A stretch of 64,000 bases of DNA from Bordetella genomosp. 11 (lineage in GTDB: Bacteria; Pseudomonadota; Gammaproteobacteria; Burkholderiales; Burkholderiaceae_B), in assembly GCF_002261215.1 (NCBI RefSeq), contig NZ_NEVS01000004.1, forward strand, positions 2,728,001-2,792,000. The letters are read 5' to 3'. Numbering within the stretch: the first letter of the stretch is position 1; the number at the start of each line of letters is the position of its first letter. Made by a program: the position numbers and the translations under genes. The notes below the pieces were generated by a model. The model searched no databases. It was not told the DNA's origin and saw nothing but the letters and a program-made list of their open reading frames with translations. This document shows, piece after piece, positions 7,703 through 16,835 of the stretch.

Positions 7703-7722
7703 GTACTGATACTGTATTTACC
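7703..7722 (+). repeat. Direct repeat copy 1 (bracketing the TetR module)
   Basis: This 20-base segment matches 9213-9232 at 18 of 20 positions, with GATACTGTATTT identical in both. The copies lie 1510 bases apart in the same orientation on either side of the tetR-peroxiredoxin pair. Confidence 0.5.
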
Positions 7723-7724
7723 TG

Positions 7725-7750
7725 ACACCGGCCCCGAGCCGGTGTTTGCT
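7725..7750 (+). terminator. Hairpin terminator after the tRNA-like site
   Basis: ACACCGGC at 7725-7732 pairs perfectly with GCCGGTGT at 7738-7745 around a 5-base loop and is followed by TTGCTT. It lies 75 bases beyond the CCA end and was probably the native terminator of the RNA gene into which the element inserted. Confidence 0.65.
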
Positions 7751-7807
7751 TAATCACTCGGCGAACACTTCCTCGGACTCTGGCTGACGCGTTTTCCGGC
7801 AGTGCCA

Positions 7808-8428
7808 CTATGACCGGAGTGACCTGAGTCCCCGTACCACGACGGCCAACCCATCACGGAACTCCGTGCCGGGCTCTATTCCGCGTGCAATGCGGGCTGT
7901 TGCTGCCAGCAATGGGTATTCGTCCTCCGGCAGTGCCGCCATGACCTCCGTTCCTTGCCCCTTCAATGGGCCGAGATTCTGGGCCTGCAGGGCGCCATTG
8001 ATGTAGCTGACCAAGGTTCGCACGGCGATCACTCGCTTCTCACCGGCAAAGCCCCCATCCTCCAAGGCACGCAGAAGCGCTTCTGTCCAACATCTGGCGG
8101 CTTTCGAAGCATGGCGGTGAAGCAGGAGCAACGGCACACACGAGGGATGTTCATTCACGGCTTCACGCACACCTTCGGCAAGGCGAGTGATCTGCTCCTC
8201 CCACGAGGCGTGCGTTAGAGGCCTGGTATCGACGGCCCCCAGCACCTGATCGACCACGAGTAACTCCAGCGCCTGGCGATCCTCGACATAGCGGTACAGC
8301 GACATTGCGCCTACGCCAAGTTCGGCTGCGACGATGCGCATGGAGAGCGCGGCAAGCCCCTCCCGGTCGATGACCGCGAGCGCGGCGGCGGTGATGTCGG
8401 CAGAAGTGAGCGATCGAGGGCGCGGCAT
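7808..8428 (-). CDS. TetR-family transcriptional regulator
   Basis: The 206-residue protein has an N-terminal TetR helix-turn-helix (about residues 8-55, with LSMRIVAAELGVGAMSLYRYV as the recognition region) and a helical ligand-binding C-terminal domain of the TetR_C type. It is divergent from a peroxiredoxin-like gene and separated by 69 bases that hold a palindromic operator, so it most likely represses both itself and that gene. The inducer is unknown; an electrophile or oxidant would suit the partner. The module lies just outside the integrated element and is flanked by a direct repeat. Confidence 0.88.
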   Translation of the reverse strand: MPRPRSLTSADITAAALAVIDREGLAALSMRIVAAELGVGAMSLYRYVEDRQALELLVVDQVLGAVDTRPLTHASWEEQITRLAEGVREAVNEHPSCVPLLLLHRHASKAARCWTEALLRALEDGGFAGEKRVIAVRTLVSYINGALQAQNLGPLKGQGTEVMAALPEDEYPLLAATARIARGIEPGTEFRDGLAVVVRGLRSLRS

Positions 8429-8456
8429 GGTTCGAGGGCAGGATTGCGGCGTGCCG

Positions 8457-8487
8457 CTTCGTAAGCGTACACTGTACCTCTACGAAG
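8457..8487. promoter_or_regulatory. Probable TetR operator between divergent genes
   Basis: Two nested symmetries are centred here. CTTCGTA at 8457-8463 pairs with TACGAAG at 8481-8487, and GTAC at 8467-8470 and 8474-8477 flank ACT. The site lies 11 bases before the peroxiredoxin-like start and overlaps its leader, and is 28 bases from the TetR start, a typical place for autorepression of a divergent pair. Confidence 0.6.
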
Positions 8488-8497
8488 GAGAAATGTC

Positions 8498-9070
8498 ATG
8501 TCGGCATTGCTGGAGCAATCGAAACTGAGGCCGGGCCACTTCATTGTTGCCCGCCAACTGGCCACGCTAGCCGGCACCATTTCGCTGCCCGGTCCAGACC
8601 GGTTCATCCACCTGCAATTCCGGCGCTTCGCCGGCTGCCCCGTCTGCGACATGCATCTGCGCTCCATCGCTCGAAGGCACGATGAAATCGCGTCGGCCGG
8701 CATCCTTGAAGTGGCGGTGTTCCACTCCAGCGCCGAGGAGCTGCGGCCTTTCACGCAGGAGCTGCCATTCGAGATCGTGGCCGACCCGGAGAAGAAGCTA
8801 TACAGGGAATTCGGAGTGGAAGCTTCCCCGCGCGCCTTGCTGGATCCCCGGGCCTGGCTGCCGATCCTGAGCGGGGTACTGCGCAGCCTCGGCAGGATCT
8901 TGCAAGGAAGACAGCCTGTGGCGTCCCTTCAGGCAGAAGGTGGAAAACTGGGGCTGCCCGCCGACTTTCTCATCAACAGCGATGGCCAGATCCTTGCGTG
9001 CAAGTACGGCGCGTACATCTACGATCAGTGGTCCGTCGATGATCTGCTGGCCGAGGCAAAGAGAGTTTGA
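8498..9070 (+). CDS. Peroxiredoxin-like (AhpC/TSA-related) protein
   Basis: The 190-residue protein has a thioredoxin-fold peroxiredoxin-like core. A CPVC motif at 47-50 sits after a beta strand (RFIHLQFRRFAG), at the redox position of the AhpC/TSA family. Later strands include VAVFHSS and the cis-proline-type region near FEIVADPEKKLYREFGVE. It should reduce peroxides or act as a thiol-disulfide protein in the cytoplasm, since no signal peptide is present. ATG 8498 has GAAGGAG at 8484-8490 as ribosome binding site. It is likely regulated by the divergent TetR protein. The exact substrate is not predictable. Confidence 0.78.
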   Translation: MSALLEQSKLRPGHFIVARQLATLAGTISLPGPDRFIHLQFRRFAGCPVCDMHLRSIARRHDEIASAGILEVAVFHSSAEELRPFTQELPFEIVADPEKKLYREFGVEASPRALLDPRAWLPILSGVLRSLGRILQGRQPVASLQAEGGKLGLPADFLINSDGQILACKYGAYIYDQWSVDDLLAEAKRV

Positions 9071-9361
9071 AGTTCCGCGGCAACAGCCGGGTGGCAGGCA
9101 CCGTCAGCAACGGGTCGAGCGCCACACTTTCCAGGTTCGCGTCGATCCGGGAGACGCGCCCTGCGAAAGGCCAATACTCGCTCCAAGCGCCGCTTGGGAG
9201 AGCCGCCTGAGGGTACCGATACTGTATTTTCCGAATGCAGAGCATGGCATAAAGGCGCCTGGATAGCCGCGAGATAGCCAAGGGCGGAGACAGCGCCGTC
9301 TACGTTCGTGGCGTCCTGCCCTGGGGCGCGGCGACTTCCTGGCCGCTTCCTTTGCAGATTC
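9071..9361. other. Intergenic stretch, no gene seen
   Basis: Two convergent genes end on either side. Overlapping short open frames here have no ribosome binding site or family resemblance. The only marked element is the second copy of the 20-base direct repeat at 9213-9232. No clear U-tract terminator is visible for either neighbour. Confidence 0.6.
9213..9232 (+). repeat. Direct repeat copy 2 (bracketing the TetR module)
   Basis: This matches 7703-7722 at 18 of 20 positions. The differences are at the fifth base and the base after the TTT run. It lies 142 bases past the peroxiredoxin-like stop, so the pair exactly encloses that two-gene module. Confidence 0.5.
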
Positions 9362-11335
9362 CTACGCACGCTTCTTCACCGCCTTTTTTGCGGCTTTCTT
9401 CGCCGCCTTCTTGGCCGCCTTCTTCGCCGCTTTCTTCGCCGCCTTCTTCGCGGACTTCTTCACCGCCTTCTTCGCCGACGCCGGTGGTTGCGCTTCCGCG
9501 ACTCTTACCTTGGACGTCCGTGCCGCCGTCTTACCCCTGCCCCGCGCGGGGGCCGCAACAGGTTCGGGAACCGGCTGGTTGGACGCCACCTTGCGATCCG
9601 AAGGCGCCGGCTGGCCACCGACCCCGAGTTGGGGCACGATGCCGCGGGGCGGCCCGGACCGCACCTTCTCGCCGGCTTGCCAGGCGGCCACGTATTCCTT
9701 CGCCGCATCCACCATGGCCTGTCCGATATTGGCGTAGTCGTCTTCGTTCAGATTGGCCAGCGACACGCGGATGGACCACGGCGGTCCACCGAAGCCGCCG
9801 CCGTCCATCAAGACCACGCCGGATTTCTCCGCCAGCCGGAACAGGAAGTCGACCGGCTCGTAGTTCTTGCGCATATAGTCGCAGAACTTGTCGCCATAGG
9901 CGTTCTGGGCCCAAACCATGAAATCCAGCTCGACGTAATACCAGGCGCGCTCCTTGTCTTCGGGCGGCAGCGGTATGCCCAGGCCGCGCCACAACGCGTC
10001 GCGGCGGTCCCGCACGATTTTCATGGTCAGGTGCTTGTAGCTGTCTTTCGGATCCAGTAGATGGGACAAAGCGAAAAATGCCATCTGCACTTGCTGCGGC
10101 AGCGACAGGCCCGCGGTGTGGTTAAGCGCCACATCACGGCTATCTGCCACCATGCGGTCTATCAGCTTGAGCTTTTCCGGTTCCAGCGTCAGCGAGCCAT
10201 ACCGCTCGTGCAGGCGCTTTCGTTCCTTGCCCGGCAGATTGCCGATACGCCGGTCCATGCGGTTGTCTTCGTGGATGGCGATCACGCCCAGGCGCCAGCC
10301 CGTGCAGCCGAAGTTCTTCGAAAACGAATACACGCATATCGTGTTGGCCGGCACCTCGGCCATAAGAGAACGGAAGTTCGGCACGAAGGTGCCGTAGACG
10401 TCGTCAGTGACCAGGATCAGGTCAGGGTTCTTGCGGATGATGCCGACGATCTGGCGCATCTCCAACGCATTGAAGGCCACCGAGGGTGGATTGCTGGGAT
10501 TGACCGTCACTGCCATCTTGATCCTGGGATCGGCGAGCTTGGCGATTTCCTCCGGCGGATAATGCCAATTGTGCGTGCCGTCCGCGCGCAGACTGCTCGC
10601 ATTGATCGGTACGATTCTGAATTGAAAACGCTCCAGGTGCGAGATCTCGATATAAGGCGTGAACGTGGGCAGGAAAAGCGCGACCTTGTCGCCCTGCTTC
10701 AAGAGCCCGTTCTGCTGCAGGCTGTCGAAGATGTAGCACATGGCGGCGGTGCCGCCCTCGACCGCGAACAAATCGAACTTGCCCCGGGGCGGACGGCCAT
10801 CGCACATTTCTTTCATGAGATAGTCGTGCACCACCTGCTCGGCGTGCACCAGCATGCGATCGGGCACCGGATAATTGTCGCCGATGATGGAGTCGACCAG
10901 TTCGTGTATCCACGCGTCGGGGTCGAATCCCTTCTGTACGCCATATTCGTGCACACCACGCAGAAAATCGGCGCCAGCTGCCTTGCGGTTTTCGTCCAGG
11001 AACCCATGCAGTCGCCCGGCAATGCCCGGCTTTTGCGGCATGCCGGCCATGATGCCGCGGTCGTAGACGCGTCGCGCTTCCGACATGGCGAAGTGCCCCA
11101 GCAGGAAGAACGCATCCCGCGGCGCTGTGGCGATCCAGTTGGGATTTCCGCGCCCCGCGTTCAACATGATGGCCGTGGAGGTTTTTTCGCGGTCCTTCGC
11201 CAGGTTGATCAGGAAGTCCTTCAATTCGAAGGGCGATAGCTGTTCAAGGTCTTTCTGGCGCGAGCGCGTGGTCTTGAGCGCGGAGGCCAGGTCGGTACGA
11301 ACAGGCGTGGACAGAGATTTCGCATGCACGGTCAT
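9362..11335 (-). CDS. asdA: Aspartate 4-decarboxylase (bifunctional aminotransferase) with H1-like tail
   Basis: This PLP enzyme removes the beta-carboxyl of L-aspartate to give L-alanine and CO2, with side aminotransferase activity. The body shows the AspD fold: substrate region MLNAGRGNPNW, the nucleotide region NPSNPPS, and the PLP lysine in YSFSKNFGCTGWR. ATG 11335 is chosen over an upstream GTG at 11368 because GGAG lies 6 bases before it, giving 657 residues. Family members end soon after YVAAWQAG; here about 102 extra residues follow, a Pro/Arg-rich linker and 36 residues of AKKAAKK repeats. It lies downstream of aspT on the same strand, the classic pair that converts aspartate to alanine and earns proton-motive force by electrogenic exchange. 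The tail is the odd feature. Confidence 0.92.
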   Translation of the reverse strand: MTVHAKSLSTPVRTDLASALKTTRSRQKDLEQLSPFELKDFLINLAKDREKTSTAIMLNAGRGNPNWIATAPRDAFFLLGHFAMSEARRVYDRGIMAGMPQKPGIAGRLHGFLDENRKAAGADFLRGVHEYGVQKGFDPDAWIHELVDSIIGDNYPVPDRMLVHAEQVVHDYLMKEMCDGRPPRGKFDLFAVEGGTAAMCYIFDSLQQNGLLKQGDKVALFLPTFTPYIEISHLERFQFRIVPINASSLRADGTHNWHYPPEEIAKLADPRIKMAVTVNPSNPPSVAFNALEMRQIVGIIRKNPDLILVTDDVYGTFVPNFRSLMAEVPANTICVYSFSKNFGCTGWRLGVIAIHEDNRMDRRIGNLPGKERKRLHERYGSLTLEPEKLKLIDRMVADSRDVALNHTAGLSLPQQVQMAFFALSHLLDPKDSYKHLTMKIVRDRRDALWRGLGIPLPPEDKERAWYYVELDFMVWAQNAYGDKFCDYMRKNYEPVDFLFRLAEKSGVVLMDGGGFGGPPWSIRVSLANLNEDDYANIGQAMVDAAKEYVAAWQAGEKVRSGPPRGIVPQLGVGGQPAPSDRKVASNQPVPEPVAAPARGRGKTAARTSKVRVAEAQPPASAKKAVKKSAKKAAKKAAKKAAKKAAKKAAKKAVKKRA

Positions 11336-11398
11336 GTCGGTCTCCGAGAACGGAACGTAGAAATGCACTGGATGCGGCGTCTGCCAGGCTCGGCACGC

Positions 11399-13090
11399 TC
11401 AGGCCATCAGCATGACGATGACGATGCCCCAGATGATCAACAGCGTGTTGCCTATCGCGTAGGGGATGGTGTAGCCCAGGGCCGGCACCTGGCTTTTGGC
11501 GTTTTCGGTGATCTGGCCTATGGCGGCGGTGGTGGTACGCGCCCCGGCGCATACCCCCAAGGCGATGGCCGGATGGAACTTGAAGACGTAGCGCGCGAGC
11601 GGAACGCCCAGGAGCATGGGCACGGACGTGGCCACGATGCCGGCCAGGAACAGTTTGAACCCCAGTTGCCGGAAGCCTTCGACGAAGCCCGGACCCGCCG
11701 AGATGCCCACCACGGCGACAAACATGGTCAGGCCCACTGACGTGAGAAACCAGTGCACCGGCCCCGGCACCCGGCCGAACGTCGGATGTACGGAGCGCAG
11801 ATAACCGAAGACCAGGCCGGAGATCAATGCGCCTCCGGACGTCGACAAGGTGACGGGAATACCGGCTACTGTGAACACCAGCGATCCCAGCAGGCCGCCG
11901 ATGACGACACCGAAGCCCACGAACACCATGTCCGTCTGCTCGGTCTGACGATCCGCGTACCCGAGCTTATCGACCATGCGTTCCACGTCGCGCTTGGCGC
12001 CGACGACGAAGAGGTGATCGCCGCGGTCCAGCTTCAATCCCCAGTTGACCGGCATTTCGTGGCCACCGCGCACCACCTTGCGAAGGAAAACGCCACGACC
12101 GAGCGTCGCCTCGGGCAGCTTCGAAATTTCGCGCAGCGTCCTGCCGGACAGATGCTTGTTGGTCAGGACGACTTCTATCATCTCGGCAGGCAGGTTGATG
12201 AGGTCAGGGTCTTCGACTTCCTGCCCGATGTTGCCGGCACCTCGCAGCACCAGCACATCATGGCGGCCTGCCACGCCAAGGACGTCGCCCGCTTGCAGGA
12301 CGGTCGCGGGCCCCGCATCGACGATGTCGCCGCCGCGGCGGATACGCTCGACGAACACGCGGTCGTCGCCGAAGCACGCTTCGAGCTCGGCCACGGTCTT
12401 GCCTATCAGATCGGCCCGGTCCAGGCGGTACACCCGGGCGATGAATTTACGATAACCGGACAATTCCAGGGAGTCCTGCCCGCCGGACATCTGGGCTTCG
12501 TACTCCTGGCATACCTTGACCAAATCGACCCGCATCAGCTTGGGACCGACACTGGCCAGCAGCCAGGCACTGCCGATCGTGCCGAAGATATAGCAGACGG
12601 CATAAGCAACGGGAATGTTGTTGATCCATTGCGCGCGTGTCGCGCCGTCCACCCGGCTCAGGCCGTTGATCGTATCCGTGGCCACGCCCATCACGGCGGA
12701 AATGGTTTGCGCGCCGGCAAGCAGGCCGGCACCCGTGCCGGCATCGAAGCCGAATGCCAGGGCTGTGCCCCACGTGGCCAATAGGCACAGGATACATAGC
12801 ACCACCGCGAACAGGACCTGGGGCAGGCCATCGCTTTTCATGCCACGGAAGAATTGCGGGCCGACGCCGTAACCAAGGCCGAAAAGGAACAACAGGAAGA
12901 AGACCTGCTTGATGACGGGCGCGATCTGGATATTCAGCTGGCCGATCAGCACGCCCACCAGCAGTGTGCCCGTCACCGCGCCCAGGTTGAATCCCTTGAA
13001 TTTCTTGGCGCCTATCCAATAACCCAGTCCCAGCGTCAGGAAAATCGCGAGCTCCGGGTATTTGCGCAGCGTTTCAAAGAGCCATTGCAT
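11399..13090 (-). CDS. aspT: Aspartate:alanine antiporter AspT (AAE transporter)
   Basis: The 563-residue membrane protein belongs to the aspartate:alanine exchanger family. It has an N-terminal block of hydrophobic segments (about 15-185), a cytosolic middle with two TrkA-C/RCK_C-like domains (about 205-370, including LGVAGRHDVLVLRG and LFVVGAKRDVERM) and a second membrane block (about 385-563). The GGALISGLVFGYLRS and GAGLLAGAQTISAVMG segments are the conserved substrate-path glycines of the family. It exchanges external aspartate for internal alanine. The start ATG at 13090 has GGGAG at suitable spacing. asdA begins 63 bases after its stop and completes the decarboxylation cycle. Confidence 0.92.
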   Translation of the reverse strand: MQWLFETLRKYPELAIFLTLGLGYWIGAKKFKGFNLGAVTGTLLVGVLIGQLNIQIAPVIKQVFFLLFLFGLGYGVGPQFFRGMKSDGLPQVLFAVVLCILCLLATWGTALAFGFDAGTGAGLLAGAQTISAVMGVATDTINGLSRVDGATRAQWINNIPVAYAVCYIFGTIGSAWLLASVGPKLMRVDLVKVCQEYEAQMSGGQDSLELSGYRKFIARVYRLDRADLIGKTVAELEACFGDDRVFVERIRRGGDIVDAGPATVLQAGDVLGVAGRHDVLVLRGAGNIGQEVEDPDLINLPAEMIEVVLTNKHLSGRTLREISKLPEATLGRGVFLRKVVRGGHEMPVNWGLKLDRGDHLFVVGAKRDVERMVDKLGYADRQTEQTDMVFVGFGVVIGGLLGSLVFTVAGIPVTLSTSGGALISGLVFGYLRSVHPTFGRVPGPVHWFLTSVGLTMFVAVVGISAGPGFVEGFRQLGFKLFLAGIVATSVPMLLGVPLARYVFKFHPAIALGVCAGARTTTAAIGQITENAKSQVPALGYTIPYAIGNTLLIIWGIVIVMLMA

Positions 13091-13538
13091 TGCCTGTCTC
13101 CCAGGGAGGACAACTATTGGCTAAGAACACATCGTGGGATGACCTGCGCGCTAAGACATGCGGGCAGCCAGGGCGACGGCGGCTAACTCATGATGCCAGG
13201 CTGACTAAGAGCCGGACCGTGGACCTGCGATGGTGCGATGAGGCATGACGCAAAACTGGGCCATATTGACATAACCGCGACTTCGCGATCGGAGCCGGCA
13301 TTCCTTTTTTAGTAACTTTCTATGATGCGCGCATTCCGAAATCCGTGAATGGCTGCGTGTGCGGTGCCATGCCCGCTTTATGCTTTCCCGGTGGAAAACC
13401 AGGGTTTCCCCCCCAGGAACACGCCGGAATGGCACGCCGACGGTACGTCGGTAGTAAACCGGCTTCGCGGGCCGGTTTACCGAGTGGGTCGTCGGCCATT
13501 CTCGTCCGAATGGCCGCGCTGATGAGCAATCCCTGCTT
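13091..13538. other. Intergenic region upstream of aspT with a strong hairpin
   Basis: No convincing gene is present; short frames on the - strand lack a ribosome binding site and family resemblance. The region should carry the aspT promoter and the aqpZ 3' end. Its main feature is a perfect 10-bp inverted repeat at 13454-13480. Confidence 0.55.
13454..13480. repeat. Perfect 10-bp inverted repeat downstream of aqpZ
   Basis: GTAAACCGGC at 13454-13463 pairs with GCCGGTTTAC at 13471-13480 around 7 bases. It lies 59 bases past the aqpZ stop in that gene's direction. No U-run follows on the - strand, so it may act as a weak terminator, an mRNA 3'-stabilising hairpin or a protein site. Confidence 0.5.
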
Positions 13539-14279
13539 TCACGCCGTGGATGCGGGCGCCGAAGGGAACGCGCCCGCATCGCTGCGCGCGGTGTCCGCCG
13601 CGGCCAGGCAGCGGTAAATAAGACCGCCCACGATGCCGCCCAAAAGCGGCACCAGCCAGAACATCCACAACTGGCCTATGGCCCAGCTGCCCTGGAACAG
13701 GGCCACGCCGGTGCTGCGGGCGGGATTGACAGAGGTATTCGTCACGGGGATGCTGATCAGGTGGATCAGCGTCAGGCACAAGCCGATGGCCAGCGGGGCG
13801 AAGCCGGCGGGAGCGCGCTTGTCCGTGATGCCGTGAATGACGATCAGAAAGAAGGCCGTGAGGACAAATTCGGCGACCATGCAGGCGATCAGCGAATAGC
13901 CGCCCGGCGAATGCGCGCCATAGCCGTTGGACGCGAAGCCGGCGGTGGGATCGAAGCCTGTCTTGCCGCTGGCGATGGCGTACAGCACCGCCGCCGCCGC
14001 GATGCCGCCCACCACTTGCGAGACGACGTAAGGCAGTATGTCCTTGGAGGGAATACGGCCGCCGGCCCACAGGCCCACGGTGACGGCGGGGTTGAAATGC
14101 CCGCCGGAAATATGGCCGACCGCATAAGCCATGGTAACCACAGTCAGCCCGAACGCCAGCGCCACGCCGGCGAAACCGATGCCCAATTGGGGATAGGCCG
14201 CCGCCAGGACAGCGGAGCCGCACCCGCCCAGTACCAGCCAGAAAGTACCCAGGAATTCCGCCAAACACCGCTTGCCCAT
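13539..14279 (-). CDS. aqpZ: Aquaporin Z-type water channel
   Basis: The 246-residue membrane protein has six transmembrane segments and the two NPA half-helices of aquaporins, NPAV in the first half and NPAR in the second. The second NPA is followed by Arg (NPARSTG), part of the selectivity filter; the short loop lengths suit a water-selective rather than glycerol channel. ATG 14279 is preferred to ATG 14285 because AGGAG ends directly before 14285 and 6 bases before 14279. It is monocistronic by context, with aspT reading away downstream. The product lets water equilibrate across the inner membrane under osmotic change. Confidence 0.92.
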   Translation of the reverse strand: MGKRCLAEFLGTFWLVLGGCGSAVLAAAYPQLGIGFAGVALAFGLTVVTMAYAVGHISGGHFNPAVTVGLWAGGRIPSKDILPYVVSQVVGGIAAAAVLYAIASGKTGFDPTAGFASNGYGAHSPGGYSLIACMVAEFVLTAFFLIVIHGITDKRAPAGFAPLAIGLCLTLIHLISIPVTNTSVNPARSTGVALFQGSWAIGQLWMFWLVPLLGGIVGGLIYRCLAAADTARSDAGAFPSAPASTA

Positions 14280-14733
14280 TGTCATCTCCTAGAGAACTGA
14301 CCCGCCACGCGCCGTCTGGTCGCAGGACGCAGCGAGCGCGGCGGCATCGAGGATTGCCATCCGCGGACGGCCGGCGTCAATGGCCGGTCCATCCGGCGGA
14401 ATAAGGCAACATAGCAGCGGGAAAACCGGGCGGGGTGTACATAAACGGTAAGAGAACTTGTACGGAACCGGCTTTCCGATATCTGCTGTCGGATCCGCCC
14501 ACGGATATTTATTTCGAATCCGCCCCGGCCTTCCGCCTTGTCTATTCGTCTATTCGTCTTTTGCCTGGCGTTTTGATTTTCTGGTCCAGTATGCATCGGT
14601 TCGGCCCCGAAACCCGCCCCATACGGTTTTCGACGCAATCCGCGGGCTGCTCCCCGTTTTCAACCCCGAGGCATGGCTGCCCGCTATAGCGGAACGAGAG
14701 TGCAATAATCGAAGTCTTGCCCTGGAGAATGCC
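14280..14733. other. Leader and promoter region of the DAHP synthase gene
   Basis: A 450-base stretch between divergent genes, clearly lower in GC than its surroundings. It contains a pyrimidine-rich part with a tandem octamer CTATTCGT at about 14541-14556. The frame upstream of the synthase stays open to 14458 but its translation does not resemble the family's N-terminus. No leader peptide with clustered aromatic codons could be supported. Confidence 0.45.
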
Positions 14734-15861
14734 TTGAACCGCCTGGATGACCCTTTACACGACCGTGAAGTCGGCAACGCCGACTCCACCCTGGATACCA
14801 CCCGCATCGACGATGTACGCATCGGCGCGGTACGCCCGCTGATTTCTCCCGCCCTGCTGCTTGACGAGCTGCCGGTTTCGCCCGGAATACAGGATCTGGT
14901 GGAAGGTACCCGCGCGTCGATCGCCGACGTGCTGCATGGGCGGGATGATCGGCTGGTCGTCGTGGTGGGTCCCTGTTCGATTCACGATCATGACCAGGCA
15001 ATGGACTATGCGCGCCTGCTGAAAACGGCCGCCGATGAATTGAAGGAAGACCTGCTCGTCGTGATGCGGGTGTATTTCGAGAAGCCGCGGACGACGGTGG
15101 GCTGGAAGGGGTATATCAACGATCCGCGGCTGGACGGCAGCTACCGCATCAACGAGGGCCTGCGGCGCGCGCGGGAACTGTTGCTGGATATCGCCGGACT
15201 GGGATTGCCCACCGGTACGGAATTCCTGGACCTGCTCAGCCCGCAATTCATCGCCGACCTGATCGCCTGGGGCGCGATCGGCGCGCGGACGACGGAAAGC
15301 CAGAGCCACCGGCAGCTATCCTCGGGCCTGAGCTGTCCGCTGGGTTTCAAGAACGGCACCGACGGCGGCGTGCAAATCGCGGCGGACGCCATCGTCGCCG
15401 CGCGCGCCAGCCATGCCTTCATGGGCATGACGAAAATGGGCATGGCGGCGATATTCGAGACGCGCGGCAATGACGATACGCACGTTATCCTGCGCGGCGG
15501 CAAGCAAGGGCCGAACTATGACGCCGCCAGTATCGCGGCCTGCTGCGATATCCTGAAGCGCGCCGGCTTGCGGGAACAGGTTATGGTGGATTGCTCGCAC
15601 GCCAATTCGAACAAGTCGCACAGCCGGCAGGTCGATGTGGCGCGGGATGTTGGCGAGCAGATCGCCGGCGGCGATCGGCGCATCGTCGGCGTGATGATCG
15701 AGAGCCATCTGGAAGAAGGCCGGCAGGACCTGAAACCGGGCGTCCCCTTGCGCAGAGGCGTGTCCATTACGGACGCCTGCCTGGGCTGGGCGCAAACCGA
15801 ACCCGTGCTGCGGCAGCTCGCACAGGCCGTGCGCCAGCGCCGGGCGGGGGCGGCCCGCTAG
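14734..15861 (+). CDS. aroG: 3-deoxy-7-phosphoheptulonate (DAHP) synthase, class I
   Basis: This enzyme joins phosphoenolpyruvate and erythrose 4-phosphate, the first step of aromatic amino acid synthesis. The class I AroF/G/H signature is complete: GPCSIHD with Cys81 as metal ligand, KPRTTVGWKG, TTESQSHR, GFKNGTDG and DCSHANSNK. At 375 residues the length fits. The TTG at 14734 is taken as start because CTGGAGA lies just upstream and no in-frame ATG occurs before the conserved core; the alternative is the longer frame from 14458. Feedback type (Phe, Tyr or Trp) cannot be decided. The gene stands alone between aqpZ and a DinB gene. Confidence 0.9.
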   Translation: MNRLDDPLHDREVGNADSTLDTTRIDDVRIGAVRPLISPALLLDELPVSPGIQDLVEGTRASIADVLHGRDDRLVVVVGPCSIHDHDQAMDYARLLKTAADELKEDLLVVMRVYFEKPRTTVGWKGYINDPRLDGSYRINEGLRRARELLLDIAGLGLPTGTEFLDLLSPQFIADLIAWGAIGARTTESQSHRQLSSGLSCPLGFKNGTDGGVQIAADAIVAARASHAFMGMTKMGMAAIFETRGNDDTHVILRGGKQGPNYDAASIAACCDILKRAGLREQVMVDCSHANSNKSHSRQVDVARDVGEQIAGGDRRIVGVMIESHLEEGRQDLKPGVPLRRGVSITDACLGWAQTEPVLRQLAQAVRQRRAGAAR

Positions 15862-16039
15862 GCCAGGTCCGGCACCGCCGCGGTGCTGCCCGGGTGCGGG
15901 CGGCAATCGGTGGACTCCACACTGTGGAACTTCGGGGCGGCAACGTGGCGCCCGCATCGGGCGACGTTGCCTTTGACAGTTGGCATACAGCTTGGCGGCG
16001 TATGCTGGCGGACATCGGATACCGTGCCAGGAGCCCGAC

Positions 16040-16558
16040 ATGCTTACCCCGACATCCGCCCGCATGCTTGCCGATTACAAGCGCTGGGCCAACCGCGAAA
16101 CCTTCGCGATCGTGATGGCGTTGCCAGCCACGGAGATATACAAAGAGCGCGTTTCTCTATTCAAGAGCTTCGCCCACTCCCTGAACCATACCTATGTGGT
16201 CGACCGTATCTGGCAGGCGCACATCGAGGGTCGTGAGCACGGCATTCCGGCACTCAATACCGTCACCCATCCGGATATCGAGGACCTGTGGACGGCGCAG
16301 CAGGAAATCGACGAGTGGTACGCCGCCTGGGCGGGCTCGCAGACCGAAACCTCGCTGGCCCGCGAGAAAGACTACGCGCTGATCGGCGGCAATACGGGCC
16401 GCATGTCGCAGGGAGAGATCCTGATGCACGTGGTCAACCACAACAGCTACCACCGCGGCTTCGTCGCGGACCTGCTGACGCAAATGTCCGCGCCGCGGCC
16501 GAGTGTCGATTTGCCTGTATACAAGCGCAACCTGGCGGAGCGCGTGGTCCATTCCTGA
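16040..16558 (+). CDS. DinB-family protein
   Basis: The 172-residue protein is a four-helix bundle of the DinB/YfiT-like family. The metal-site histidines are in SLNHTYVVDR (N-terminal helix 2) and HVVNHNSYHRG near the C-terminus, the NHxxYHRG form typical of the family. Members act as thiol-dependent S-transferases or remain uncharacterised. ATG 16040 has AGGAG 6 bases upstream. It stands alone with no operon partner and an intergenic stretch on both sides. Confidence 0.85.
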   Translation: MLTPTSARMLADYKRWANRETFAIVMALPATEIYKERVSLFKSFAHSLNHTYVVDRIWQAHIEGREHGIPALNTVTHPDIEDLWTAQQEIDEWYAAWAGSQTETSLAREKDYALIGGNTGRMSQGEILMHVVNHNSYHRGFVADLLTQMSAPRPSVDLPVYKRNLAERVVHS

Positions 16559-16835
16559 TGCCCCTCCGGGGCAGGCGCCGGGCACGGGCATGCCCCCCCG
16601 GCGCCGGAGCCCGCCCGCGGTGTTGGCGAAGCCCGCCACATTCCACCGACGCCGGCCTACCCTTCCCGCCGGCTCGACCCGCCTGGCCCGCATCGAGGCT
16701 CCTCGTCCGGACCGGCCATGGACCGGACACCGTCCTGCCGGACCTAAGCACCGATCGTCAACAGTAGACGCCGCCGGCGCTCCGCCCCCCTGAACGCGCG
16801 CTTCCCCCACTGCGTCCCCATCGCGACCTGACAAT

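Noticed and set aside
7701-7722. A LexA-type box in the direct repeat
   Set aside because: It begins CTGT but does not close with ACAG at the required spacing, and the second copy does not help.
13205-13579. A 124-residue - strand gene upstream of aspT
   Set aside because: Arg/Ser-rich composition, no ribosome site, overlaps the aqpZ end and a hairpin.
14458-14733. 92-residue N-terminal extension of the DAHP synthase
   Set aside because: The translation has no similarity to the family and passes through a low-GC leader; a TTG with ribosome site fits better.
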